Of a stretch of 64,000 bases of DNA, positions 48,836-60,068 are shown piece after piece. This DNA is from Marsupella aquatica. Taxonomy: Eukaryota > Marchantiophyta. Each line of letters opens with the position of its first letter. Position 1 is the first letter of the stretch. The DNA is taken from the NCBI GenBank assembly GCA_973895155.1, contig OZ316894.1, positions 4,340,001-4,404,000 on the forward strand, read 5' to 3'. The translations under genes were made by a program, and so were the position numbers. The notes beneath the pieces were generated by a model. The model did no database searches. It was not told the origin of the DNA and worked only from the letters and a program-made list of their open reading frames with translations.

Positions 48836-49310
48836 CACGGAACGGTGTTCCGTGGTACATGTTAGTTATTTAGTTTAGAGTTCTTGGATTAATTTTAGAC
48901 AATATCTAGGGAAGTATACGGAATAGTGTTCCCTTCATCCAGTGCCTGACGGGATTAGGCACTCACGGAACTGTGTTCCATGGATCCAAGTGTATGTCTA
49001 GATCAGACACTATGAACCATGTTTCCTGAACCAGGGAGTCACGGAACAGTGTTCCGTTCATCCAATGCTTGATGGGATTAGGCACTCACGGAACACAGTT
49101 CCATGGATCCAAGGGTATGTAGATCACAGCCTATGAACCATGTTTCCTGAATCAGGGAGTCACGGAACAGTGTTCCGTTCATCCAATGCTTGACGGGATT
49201 AGGCACTCACGGAACTGTGTTCCGTGGATCCAAGGGTATGTAGATCACAGACTATGAATCATGTTTCTTGAAGTAGGGAGTCACGGAACATTGGTCCGTG
49301 GATCAGATAT
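48836..49310. repeat. 121-bp tandem array amplifying the element-B palindrome
   Basis: Units begin near 48918, 49041, 49162 and 49283 (spacings 123, 121 and 121). Each full unit holds two palindromes, for example TCACGGAACAGTGTTCCGTT and TCACGGAACTGTGTTCCGTG, plus a GAACCATG half-site reminiscent of element A. An isolated copy starts the block at 48836. The array lies upstream of the F-box-like gene. Confidence 0.85.
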
Positions 49311-49898
49311 GGTTACAGGTGTTTTATGTATTAAAGAATCATGAAGATATTCTCCACGTCTTGGTGACCCCTGAAATGGATTTTAGGGTTCTTATTGAGT
49401 TGAGCTTCAGAGAAAAATGACCTGTGACTGGTTTTTGCAGTGGAATTTAGGGTTTCAATCGTTCATTTAAGCATGTTCACTTGTGGCCGACTCCAATTCC
49501 TATTCTTCTATCATTGATACACATATTTAGATTCTTCCATGTGACTGTAATATGTTCATAGAATTGTATTCAATTGGATCTTTCACATCTATCTCTCCAA
49601 TCACTCTTGCACTCTTGGAAATTCCAACCAATGACTAAGCCAAGCAAAGATCACTCACCTTAATTTGGTTTGTTATGACTGTGTACTAGTCAGTTTGTTG
49701 CTTGTCAGCTTCTGGTTGCTCCTTTCTTTCAAAATGATTGAACTCTTTGAAAATGCAGCGTGATTGGTGGTCGATGTCAAATCCAGTACACTACCAGATT
49801 TTCACAGAACAGGTCAATCCTTCATTAAACTTAAAATTTAGCTACGTCATCTTGTGAAGTGTACTGTTTATGCTTCGGGTGAAAGAGAGTCAAACGCC
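49311..49898. other. No recognisable feature
   Basis: AT-rich sequence beyond the last element-B palindrome. I see no gene, repeat or terminus. Confidence 0.45.
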
Positions 49899-50293
49899 AT
49901 GGAAGACGGTAGGGATGCGAATGGAGATGAAGGAAGGAGTGCACACAGGATTGAGGCGGGGTTTTAGGGCAAGGTGACGAGGAAGAAGAGGGGCCAATTC
50001 AAAAGACTACGGATAAGAGTCAAAATCATTTATCAAAATTTAAAAGGATCAGTGAGCGTGATAATTCTTCGGATTGGGAGAGGGACGGCGAGAGGCATCA
50101 CGGAGGACATTCCAATGGCACAGAACTGAGCTGGAAGGAGATCACCAAGCGAAAGCAAGGAAGACATATAATACTCAATGGGAAGAGTGGACACAATGAA
50201 GGAGATGGTAGTGGAAAGGATTGTTCAGCCACAGAGCAACGATTTGACAAAGGGGGTAAGAAAAATGTAATTAAATACCTTGGTGCCAAGTGA
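49899..50293 (+). pseudogene. Possible remnant of a small hydrophilic protein
   Basis: ATG 49899 reads 22 codons to TAG at 49965. After a one-base shift the sequence stays open from about 49957 to TGA 50291, giving an acidic then basic hydrophilic peptide (GQGDEEEEGP, WKEITKRKQGR). The GC content is higher than around it. No domain is recognised; a decayed transposon ORF1 or gag fragment is possible. Confidence 0.25.
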
Positions 50294-51878
50294 AAAGCCC
50301 AAGCCGAGATAGACCGAGAAGAGTTTTGATTGATCGTGGCCTTCAAATGTACTTTGCCTCACTGAGTGTCGATTGTCACACTGACGACAGATAGAGAGCA
50401 TGACAATGAGACACGAGAGAGCCAAGTGAGAGAAGCTTCAACACAGTTTCAATCAACCTTCTGATCCAGACTACTTAGTATGAACAAATGGACAAGAAGA
50501 CAACCTATATGCAGCCGCAACCATAACGTGGAGACTGTGTAAAGATATTCAAGCAATAACTGATAAAATTAATCCAAACTAGAGCAAGGACTGGCCAAAC
50601 CTACCTGAAAAGCTGGAATACAGAGAATGGTGAAGGGCCGCTAAATCCCGCTTCTTCAAAATTATGGGAGGAACAAGCTTAGACATCAAGCGAGCGACTG
50701 CCAAACATTGCTAGCTTTTAGCAAGAGGAACAAGCAAAGACAAGCAAGCGCCACTACAAAAACTTGGGACGCTCACAAGAAAACCACAAAATTTGGAAGC
50801 ACAAATGAGCGTACCACGTACCACGAATGTCAATCACTAGTTGTGGGGGACCGCCACCGGCGCGCGCAGCATAACATTTGTGCAGAGCCAAACATGTGAG
50901 AGCGCACAGGTCCAAGTACGTGAGGGCACACACCAAAAAGCCTGACTAATATGGCCACAGCCGATTAGCACTGACTGTCGAAGCATAAAGACATGCACAG
51001 TCACTCAAGATCGAGTAAAACCGGTTGACAATCGGAGCATAAAGACAGGCACACTCAAGATCCACGGGCGAGTACTCTTGACAATCAGAGCACGAAGGAA
51101 TGCACACCCGGTGCGAGCGACATTGATGCAAGCAGCAACAATAGAACAAGATGCGAGTGCTAAGATTACACTGTCAGTCGAAGCACAAACAAACAATAAG
51201 GTGCATCATGAACAAACGATCAGCAAAATGAGCGCCAATTCAAGAATGAGAGAATGAGGGCAAAAGATTCCTTGACTCGACGGGGCATCCTGTCATACTA
51301 CCTACGCATGTCATCACACATCCATCTGCACCCATGCATACTAATTTTTACAGATTAAAATGGATGGTATTCACGTTACCAGATAGCTCAAGTGACAACT
51401 TTGAAAATTAAGTACTTGGCTTAAATACCTTGCACATATATATAATTTGATAAAAGATAAATGTACATAACTATAATAGTAGTAAAACTATTATCCATAC
51501 CTTTCACAAGGATATTGAAAGAAAATGTAGATTTCTTTTATGGATGATGGCATATTTAAGTGAGGTAAATGTTTAACCTACCCCCAAACAACTGTTTCAT
51601 ACAAGTATTTGTATAGAGAAGACACAAGGTTACCTTGAAGACAACATAGTTTTGGCTTGAACACAACACGAGATTGGTATTCAGGACTAGGCTCCTCTTT
51701 AGTGTCAAGATGGGATATGTTAGTACACTGTCTATGAGTTACCTAAATTTGTATAGCGCATCATGCTTGCCTTATTACCTTGATCAGTAGTCCACATCTC
51801 TTTGACCCTATATACTAGTTTGATACCTTACCTTGAGGTTAGAGTACCCCTTATACCTTTACTAGACAGGTGTTTTTT
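50294..51878. other. Non-coding DNA with a 53-bp tandem repeat
   Basis: No gene. Three diverged 53-bp units (TTGACAATCGGAGCATAAAG type) start near 50972, 51025 and 51078, with a weaker fourth near 51170. Confidence 0.5.
50972..51130. repeat. 53-bp tandem repeat, three copies
   Basis: Units share TGACAATCRGAGCAYRAAG...GCACACTCAAGATC with 70-80% similarity by eye. Confidence 0.65.
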
Positions 51879-52568
51879 GGGGTATTTTCTAAACCCTATA
51901 CCTTCCCAATTATCATCCAATTGTTGTGTTGCCCTTGAGGACCACTAGTATAGAAACACAATGCCCTCATGCAAGTCAACGCATCTTATTTCTTGCATTA
52001 TCAATTCTTTCTTAAGTGTACCATATTTGTCATGCCATCAACTTGCATTATTTATTTTTTGCTCAATAAGAAAGTCATTTTGTGTACTTTTTGCTCAAAA
52101 ACTCCCCAAACTGAATCCCGCTGAATGTGCACAAAATGGATTTATTATTGACGACTACTATGTGAGAAGTGAAGAGGTTGTTAATAGCTTTCTATTGAGC
52201 CTAACATTAGCTGTAATAGAGTGCACCTTTCTTAGATAATTATCCAATTTTGAAGCAAGTGTTCCGAAAGCCTAGTACCCTTCCAGAAATGCCATTTTTT
52301 GAACTTCTCAAGTGGAACCCAAATTCACTGAGTAGAGTAAGCAGTACCCCCTGATTCCAAATACAAACTCAATTTTCTGAGACCATGTCCCTTTCCCTAA
52401 ATATCCCCGTTTTCCCAACCTTACCCTTCCTTTGTATTTTTTGCTCAACATGTCGCCAAACCCCCACTTTAGAGCCCCTCCTTTAGTTTTCCGGGGTATT
52501 CTCTAAACCCTATATACCTTCCCAATTATCATCCAATTGTTGTGTTGCCCTTGAGGACCACTAGTATA
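51879..52568. repeat. Direct repeat pair, about 75 bp each, 614 bp apart
   Basis: GGGGTATTTTCTAAACCCTA...CTTGAGGACCACTAGTATA at 51879-51952 recurs at 52493-52568 with few changes. A more diverged shared block (GCTTTCTATTGAGCCTAA / GCTTTCCAATAAACCTAA) follows each copy at different distances, which indicates an old duplication with later indels. Confidence 0.75.
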
Positions 52569-54534
52569 TATAATACTCGTTGATAGCCAGCTTTCCAATA
52601 AACCTAAGATTAGGGCAAATAGAGTGCACTATCCTACCCAATGGTGGAACTAAACTGGCTTGTCTTTTAAAACTTACACCTTTTATGACTTTTGTGAGGA
52701 GGAGACGTGGCTACTGTTGGTATGGGCTATCTAGCTTGACCTTCTTGTTTTGGTACTTTTAGGACCCCTAAATGCCACTAGTCGTATTAGAGACCTCCTA
52801 GAAATAGACCCTCACATAGAAAATGTCATCAATAGACATATTTCAAAAGGGGTATTATCATTGTTTGGTGTGTAAGTGCCCAGCTGATATTAAAGCCTAG
52901 GAATGATGATATATTGTACCATCCTTATTAAACACATCTAAAGTAATGCTTTGTTTTTCCAGGGCACCAACTTTACTTGACCACAAGAGAACTATATGGC
53001 ATTTCACTGTCTAGTAAAAACAGGGGGATGATTGCCTCCTATCGGCCCCTCCTCTTTATTGTTCCTTTACTCCATTGGCCCCTTTACTAAATTTCACAAA
53101 GGTATTTACATGGGCACATACAAAGTACACATGAGGCCAACCCAAAGTCCAAAAAATGCACTACCATTGGATGTAAAACCATAGTTTGTGTATAAAACAT
53201 AACAATGCAGTCGGAAGGAGGGGTAATTTCATTCATTTATAGGCAAGGGGCATAACTCATTAAATGGCTTCATTTGTGACTAAAAGGGAATAATTGTTTC
53301 ACATTCCTCACATTGCCTGGTATTCCCGCTGGTATTAGAAAGGAGTGAGGTCCCAGGCTGGGGTATCTCTCAATTGCTTTACCACCTCAGCTAGACCCCT
53401 TGCTTACAATCCTTTAATAGAATCTCACACTACCTTGTGTTATGTAGTTGTATGGTTTTCCGTGTGAAGGTCTCATTAGGGTCTAAACCCTAAACACTAA
53501 CTATAATTAGGGTTTAGGGTTTACTGTCAAACATTGAGGCTTCTTATATTTGTCTGTCAGTTTATAAGCATTCTGAAATTGTCTTCAAATTAATGGGTTT
53601 CTTTGTAAAGCACGAGAGTTCAGGCCCCTTCATCCAATTTTGAAGTTGCAAGTTACTTGATAATTGTTCAATCCATGACGTATGAGTCCACATTTGCTTG
53701 AGTTAAATGTCCTTGTTGATATGGCCACAGGTGAGAAATTCAATCCCTCATTTTCTACTTGAGGACTAGGATCTTTCAAAAGCTATTTAGCTCCCTTCAT
53801 GCTGAAGGGCCTTGAGGCAATGGTGGGGCATATAAAACACTGTCTAGCTCATTAGAGTGACTGTATTTTATCTCCTCAAAAGTTGCTTTAATCTCAAAAT
53901 TTTCTAGTCCATAAAACTATGTGGGCAATCACAAGTAACCCTGATACAACTAAGGATCACAATTTTTGGAGACACCAACAAACCTCCTTTCTAAATAGCT
54001 CATCAATCTATCTCCTCTGTCACACCATTTGGAGTGATAGTATAGTGTATTATACTATCTGGATTTTGTGGTCTATATCATGGGTGTCATATGTCAAGTA
54101 CTTTGTTTATTTGTGTTTGTGAGGGATATTTATCCCTTTGAGTCTGATTGAATATTAAAGTGAGTCTCTTCTCTGGTCAATCATGGAAGAACTACTAACT
54201 TACTGTAATTTGTTGTGTGCACCAGTGATGAAATGGATGATTGCACATTAGTCTATTTGAGTTTCAAAGTGGAACTTAGGGAGCATTGGAACCCATTATA
54301 AAGCCCACTCAGGGCTGGTGTATATGCAACTCATTTAGACATAGTGACAGTAAAAGAGAAGATGTGATATATATCATGATTAAACTGACTAACCTTTTCA
54401 AATTGTTAGGGCCTCATCACCTAAACCCTTTGTTATTGTCTGGTGAAAAACATGGCGAGTATTTTCTCTGCCTTGGAAATTAACTCCTATAATACACAGT
54501 TGCGCCACTTTTAAAGTGGTCTTCATTCAAATTT
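52569..54534. other. No gene; short telomere-like inverted repeat
   Basis: AT-rich DNA. TAAACCCTAAAC at about 53482 and GTTTAGGGTTTA at about 53511 form an inverted pair with a spacer of about 17 bp. A near-perfect palindrome CCACTTTTAAAGTGG lies at about 54506, just outside element D. Confidence 0.5.
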
Positions 54535-54552
54535 CACTACAACACTATCGGC

Positions 54553-55110
54553 CGGTTTTGCGAAGACAATCTCATCGCAACTAACAAGCCCCTGATTTTC
54601 ATAATTCTGGCTATTGCGAACATACGCGCATCGCACCCCCTTTGCACTTTGCGAACCTAATAACTTCGCACGCGGACCATCGCAATGGCATCGCAACATC
54701 ATGGCAAACTGAGAAGCTGAGAGGTTCGCAATATTCAATACTTCTGCGATCCATTATACGTCGCATAAGGTTCGCAAACATACACGCACACGTCCCGCGC
54801 GGGCGTCAATATTTGAGACGGATTTACCATTGCATCATATTTGCGATTGATACTGGTTCAATTGTTTTGATGGGGATTGTATGACAAAGAGCGATACCAG
54901 TGATTTCAGAAGTTTGTGAACGGTTTCGATTAGGAAAGTGCGATCCTAGAAGTATCACAAAAACCCGACATATTTGGATCTGAAGTTCTGAAGTTAATTG
55001 ACTCAAAAAGTGCGACGCCTTGGGGTTAATATTGTGCGATGGGAATGAGTTCTTAAAGGGTTCGCAAAATTATGATCACACAGGATTCAATACATTATTT
55101 GCGAGGGGTT
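54553..55110. repeat. TTGCGAA word cluster, 3' subterminal block of D
   Basis: More than a dozen copies or variants, among them TTTGCGAAC, CTTCGCAC, ATCGCAA (several), TTCGCAA (three) and ATTTGCGAG. Confidence 0.8.
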
Positions 55111-55319
55111 TTCCTTGGAATCCAATGTGGAAGGCAAAATTGTTGTTTTATAAAATGGAAAAGCATGAACAAAATGATAGGGCTTCAAAGAACCCTATAC
55201 ATGGACAAGAGGGGGGAAATATCTGATGCTAGGTCCGCCCTTCTAAACCTATGCTGCCTCTTCCTACCCTAAGCTCCGGCATGACAAGTCACTCTCATGC
55301 ATGTATCTCTACAAAATAA

Positions 55320-57367
55320 CTAGAATGGGCTCTTGCGGCTCCTCTTGGTTGGCTTCTTGGCTGGCTTCTTGCCCTTATCCTTCCGGGGATCCTGTTGGTG
55401 ACAGGTGCGTGATAGCCGTCGGCGCTCCTGCTCCTGCTCCTGCTGCTCCTCTGGCTCCTCCTGCCCCTCCTGCTCCTCCTCCTCATCCTCAGGGTCCTCC
55501 TCCTCCCCCTGGTCATCAACGTGTGCTGATGACACACGACTACCACCACTACCACGGTGGGAAGAACCTACCTCACGACTACTCCCCCCCCGAGCACCAC
55601 TAGTACCAGGAGTAGCCCCCTCATCGTCATCACTACTGGTCACATCAGCACCCGACCCCTCAGGCTCATCCGAATCCTGCATCCATTACATATCATTAGT
55701 TTCCGCAAGACATAAAGGGTCACTCACAATGTTCGCATGCTAATCATATGGTTCACACTTAGACACTTACAATAGCCAACTCGGCATCTACCATCGCAAA
55801 GAGGTACTTTCGTCCATGCTCTATCGCCACCTCAATATGCTTTTTTGATATCTTCCTTTTGTACCTCCGATACTGCCATGCATAAAACCAATTAAAATTG
55901 GTTAAATTTGCCCTTAAGCATACCCTATAGCCACAAGTGACGCCTAAATCCTCAACTACTAAACATGACCCAAAAAAAATTTAAAATTCAAATTTGCGAA
56001 CTTATAAGCATAGCAACTTGCGAACCACCTTTTTTTGCGAAGGCGTTGCGATGGAGTTTGCGATGCGCATTTGTTCGCAAAGGCATCGGAAAATTGAAAT
56101 GGAAAAAGTCTATGATAGACTTTGCGAGGGGTTTGCGAACAAATACGCATCGCAACACCTTCGCAAACTGTGTTCCCGAGAGTTTTTAAAAATTTGCCAG
56201 AAATTCTAAGTGTCAGAGTTGCCCTAAACTAGTAACCAAGCAAGCATGCACAACAGCAAGAACCTTCGGGGATGTCATTCACTTGCATTCCGGGCTTGCA
56301 TTGCATAACTCTGAAAGGAATAGAGAGGTTAGGGAGGAGCAAGAGGCACTCACAAAGTGTGACTTGAGGCCGGGGAGCCCGCCTTGACCCAACTTGTGGA
56401 CTGGATTGGGGGTGGATTTCACTCGTTTGGCTGCATCTGTGAAACGCTTGGGTGGCTTTCCCTCCTGGTCGGCCACCTTCTGCATCTCAGCTACCTTCTG
56501 CTCAAGTGGCTTCAGGTCGTGGTCAGGGGGGAGCTTCCCGGCCTCCTTTGCTTTCAAGGCTCGATCTAGATTGCCCTTCCACTCTTCCAACTCGTGAGCT
56601 GCCTTAATTTGCACCTCAATCTTGTAAAACGAATTCCAGATGTCCTCGGTGAAGTGGAGGGGTCTGCGCAAGTTCCTGTATGATCTCAAGTCTTTCAGGT
56701 GGGCTCTAATCTTCATCCTGTCATGGTATCGCATTTGAGACATAGAATTTGAAATCTTATCTGCCAACCATTGCTCATCTATGTCAGGCCCATTGCGAAA
56801 TGCATCCTTGATTTGGTTGATGACCCTCTTTCGCTCTGCCTTCTCAATCTTCCCCCACTGCATGCCTCGTGAGAAATTGCTTGTGATAATCTGCTTGATT
56901 GTGCTCTTAGCCCCTGCATACGCTAGCTCAGTTGGAGTCCCACTCGTCTCCAAGGCAATGAATGGAAGTTTTTTTCTTGCTTCCTCTTTCTGACGTTGCT
57001 CCTCCCTCTGTTTTTGAATTGAATCTCTCTCCTCTCTTCTCTTCTGCTTCTCTAGGGCTTGAGGAGAGGCAACTCCCGACTTAGTTCTTTCCTCTCTCTT
57101 CCTTTTTTTCTCTCTAGCCTTCTCTTCAGTTGCGGCCCTCTCCTCCCCCTCTCTAGTAGCTTGTCCTGCTACAATTCCAGTTTGCAAAACCTGTCCAAGA
57201 ATGGCACTCAAAGAGGCAAGCCCTGCTGGAGAATTGAGATTCACTTCTCCCAATTGTGCAGCACTGAGATGTTGGGCCACTAAGTCTGCCCAGGCATTCT
57301 TCTCTTTCTCTGGATTTCCCCCATTGCCACTACCACCTTGCCCTCCACTCCCCTCACCGGTAGCCAT
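55320..57367 (-). CDS. D: TNPA-like GQGG protein, three exons
   Basis: Exons 57367-56354 (338 codons), 55872-55771 (34 codons) and 55676-55320; both introns are phase 0 with GT...AG borders. The product is about 490 residues. It has a Gly-rich start, a charged coiled coil with basic runs (residues 80-135), a helical region with FRNGPDIDEQWLADKI (about 205), and HKLGQGGLPGLKSHF ending exactly at intron 1. Exon 2 is a short basic cassette and exon 3 has acidic runs then a basic tail ending RSRKSPF. Motif order, exon lengths and splice phases match C3 and the gene of element E. The copy is free of stops, so it may still be functional. Sequence-specific binding to TTGCGAA is inferred from family and context. 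Confidence 0.7.
55980..56170. repeat. TTGCGAA word cluster in intron 1 of D
   Basis: About ten copies in 190 bp inside the 481-bp intron (55873-56353), including TTGCGAAC, TTTGCGAAGG, TTGCGATGG, TTCGCAAAGG and ATCGCAAC. Flanking exons have almost none. Confidence 0.85.
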
Positions 57368-57484
57368 AGCTCCCCTCTCTCACAGTCTCCCTCGTACTGT
57401 TGCGCGCGCCCCGGCCCTTCTCGTCTCGCTCAAAAACTGAAATGAGCCCGAATGCGAGCTCCCGCCGATGTTTACGCCGTTCAA

Positions 57485-57715
57485 AAACGGGTTTGCGATG
57501 ACATACGCATGGGAAACTGCGAAGCCCGCGCCCTCGCAAATAGTCTCGCAACTTGCGAGGCACTTCCGAATCTATTCCCTTCGCAAAGCCATCGCAACCC
57601 GCAGAAGACCCAAAAAATCGTTCTCGGCCTCTGTTTTTGTGAAGCAAGTGCGAAGGTCGTAGGTTCACAAAAAGATTCTCTAACTTGTGAAATAATTTGC
57701 GAGGCAGGTCTTATC
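57485..57715. repeat. TTGCGAA word cluster in the promoter of D
   Basis: GTTTGCGATG, ACTGCGAAG, CTCGCAAAT, CTCGCAACTTGCGAGG, CTTCGCAAAG, ATCGCAACC, GTGCGAAGG and TTTGCGAGG, starting about 120 bp upstream of the start codon. Confidence 0.8.
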
Positions 57716-57716
57716 G

Positions 57717-58660
57717 GTTTAGGGTTGGAAAACACTTTGGGGTGTCAAACAGCTATTAAGGTTTGTCAAACGACATTTAAGGTATGTTAAGTGCCCATAA
57801 GTTAACATGGAAGGGGTGTCAATGGATGTTTGGGTTGTAAGGATAACTAGAATATAAGTTAACAAAGGTTTGGGTTTAATTAAAGGTTAGGTTTATATTT
57901 GGTTTTAATCTAGGAGTATTTGGTTTAATTAAGGGGGTTAAAACTTGGGTTAGGTTGGAATAAAAGGGTTGGGTTTAAATTAATGGGTTTGGCTTAGGGT
58001 TCAAGGTAGAGGTTTGCATTAGGTTGTGAGTAATTACAGGGGTTGGGTTTGGTTTTAGTTGAGGGGTTGAATTGTGGTTGTTTTTTAAAGGGATTGGGTT
58101 TGGTTTTTAGTTGGGGGGTTTAATTGTGTTTTTTTTAAAGGGGTTGGGTTTCTAATGTAAGTGTTTGGGTTGGGGTGTAACATGATATAGGGTTGGATTT
58201 GGTTCTAATTGAGGGGGTACAATTTTTGCTTAAGTTTTAAAAAAGGGCCTCAATTTAGGGGTTAGGGTGAAGTTTAGAATAACTATAGGGGTGGGGGTTG
58301 GCCTATATAGGTAAAGTAAGGTGTAGATAGGGTAAGAGTTTTATATGTAATTGGGGGATTTGGGTTGGGTTTAGGGTAAAGGTTTGAAATTTTAATGAGG
58401 GATTTGGGTATTGGTTAGGATAAGGGTAAGGGTGTAGGGTGCTTGAGGGATTTGGGTTAGGTTTTAATGAAGGGTTTCATTTCATGGTTTGGGTTTAGGG
58501 TAGGGGTTTGGGTTTAGGGTAAAGGTTTGAATTTTTAATGAGGGATTTGGGTATTGGTTAGGATAAGGGTAAGGGTTTAGGGTGATTGAGGGATTTGGGT
58601 TAGGTTTTAATGAAGGGTTTCATTTCATGGTTTGGGTTTAGGGTAGGGTTTGGGTTACTT
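57717..58660. repeat. G/T-rich degenerate telomere-like DNA
   Basis: Almost 1 kb of GGGTTTAGGGTTGGGTTTGG-like strand-biased sequence without a gene. Its last 285 bp consist of two near-identical 143-bp units (about 58366-58508 and 58509-58650). Confidence 0.8.
58366..58650. repeat. 143-bp tandem duplication
   Basis: Both units contain TTAGGGTAAAGGTTTGAA, then GGGTATTGGTTAGGATAAGG, then TTTCATTTCATGGTTTGGG, with only small differences. Confidence 0.85.
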
Positions 58661-59218
58661 ATATTTCTTTGTCTATCTCATTAACATGGAGAGGAAAACT
58701 CTTTGGCGTTGTAGGGCACTTCCCCATGTTTTTTAAAGTTTTGGCTAATGCATGATAATGCCTTGCGAGAGCCCGGGCATCTGAAAGGTATAACATTTTC
58801 TCATGCATTTCTAGTCATTGCTGTAAATATGGAGGGTTACAATCTATCATCCTTTTTTTATGGTTCACCATAAGGCATGGCTTAATTCATTGTATATTGG
58901 CAGATTTTCCCCTCCTTCCAGATTTGGTTCATGAAATTTGAGCCACAAGATCCGTCAAGGCATTGCTAAGCCCGGGTCTCATAAAGGTATTTTTCTGTCA
59001 ATTCTTTTTAATATGTTTAGGTAGGGATTATCAATGATGGTTTTGGTGAAGTTTTTACTAATCGCCTTCCAATTGCTATACTTGTCAGATGTCTTCATCC
59101 TCTACAACTTCCACCACATCAGATTCCTCTTCCGATGAAGAAAGTCATCCTCCTCCTCAACCTGAACCAACTGTACGTCGACCTAGTGGTCCACCACGCC
59201 AACTTTGTGGTTGTAAAA
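58661..59218 (+). pseudogene. Possible exon fragments interrupted by element E
   Basis: ATG 59089, preceded by CTTGTCAG, opens a frame encoding a serine-rich then acidic/proline peptide (SSSSTTSTTSDSSSDEES, then PPPQPEPTVRRPSGPP). It runs straight into the CACTA end at 59219. Upstream, two phrases near 58762 and 58958 (GC.NAGCCCGGGYNTC...AAAGGTAT) each end at a possible AAAG|GTAT donor and resemble one another. I read this as the broken end of a gene, or of an older transposon, into which E inserted. No domain is recognised. Confidence 0.3.
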
Positions 59219-59254
59219 CACTAGTACATTTTTGGGCCTTTATTCGATAGGATT

Positions 59255-59720
59255 TACATCGGATCCCTTCAGGAAAATTGACGCAAAAATTTCTATCATC
59301 CGATGCAATTCCCAACGCACTTTGCGATGCGCAAACCATCGCATATCGACCATCGGACTTCCATCGGACTTTCCGATATTTTTTACGACGGACGTTCCGT
59401 TGTAACGTGTTACGGATATTTTATGTCCGTTGTAAAATGAATCGGATAACTAACACGCGACGGCACACGACGATTTCCTATGTCCAATACTATTTAAATC
59501 GGTATGTCCGATATATTTGACATGGCAATTTGCGAAGGAATTTGTATCAGACATTGCGTTATTTATAATAACGGAAAGTGCGTTACTTTTTGTATCGGAC
59601 TATCCGATATATTTAAGATGGGAACCTTGAAGGAGGGGTCCGATGCGTTGGGGATGGGAAAGTTCGAAGGCAGCAGCATTGGACACTGCTATATTACCGA
59701 TACGGATGGTAACGGACTTG
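59255..59720. repeat. ATCGGA word cluster, 3' subterminal block of E
   Basis: Copies include ACATCGGATC, CATCCGATG, CCATCGGACTTCCATCGGAC, TTTCCGATA, AATCGGATA, TATCGGACTATCCGATAT, GTCCGATG and ACCGATACGGAT. Near the terminus a few D-type words also occur (TTTGCGATGCGC near 59322 and ATTTGCGAAGG near 59530). Confidence 0.8.
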
Positions 59721-60068
59721 CAACGGATTATCAAATGTTCTGGGGGTGGAATACAGGGTTTCATGGGTGGTTTTTGGGGGGTTTGGGTATTGGTTTAGGG
59801 TTGAAGGTGACATACACCAATTAGGAACCAAAGATAATGCTATAAACACGAGGTCAAAATATCATATTCAAAAAGGGGATCACCCCAATATGTACAAAAT
59901 GGATTAGGCCTACTGGGTAGACCCATCCTGGTCGTGATGGCATGATAGAAGATGTAAAGAGAGCTTTGACTAGAGACTACACTGAGCTATATACAAGGTA
60001 CCTCCGAGTGAGTGTCTAATCAAAGCTGTCTAGCACTAGATACCCGACCACCTAAATGCAACTAACCT

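Larger units (their letters stand above)
41267..49310 (-). mobile_element. Element B: relative of element A with a different palindrome
   Basis: Minus-strand element bounded by the FCP1-like exon and the last palindrome copy. It carries the same multi-exon gene as element A with the same intron positions, plus a Ulp1-like exon and an F-box-like gene. Its palindrome is CACGGAAC-N3-GTTCCGTG, found near 44431, 48132, 48836 and eight or so times in the tandem array to 49300. Ends and target duplication are not identified. Confidence 0.5.
54535..57716 (-). mobile_element. Element D: CACTA-like, word TTGCGAA, 5'-truncated
   Basis: The left end CACTACAACACTATCGG is a canonical CACTA terminus, followed at once by TTTTGCGAAG. 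The word TTGCGAA/TTCGCAA (with TTGCGAT and ATCGCAA variants) fills 54553-55110, intron 1 (55980-56170) and the promoter (57485-57715). One minus-strand gene is present. No opposite TTGTAGTG end and no TNP2 gene are visible; the motif stops at 57715, where G/T-rich DNA begins. In element C the TNP2-related gene lies on the other side of the shared promoter, so D appears to be broken at that promoter. Confidence 0.7.
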
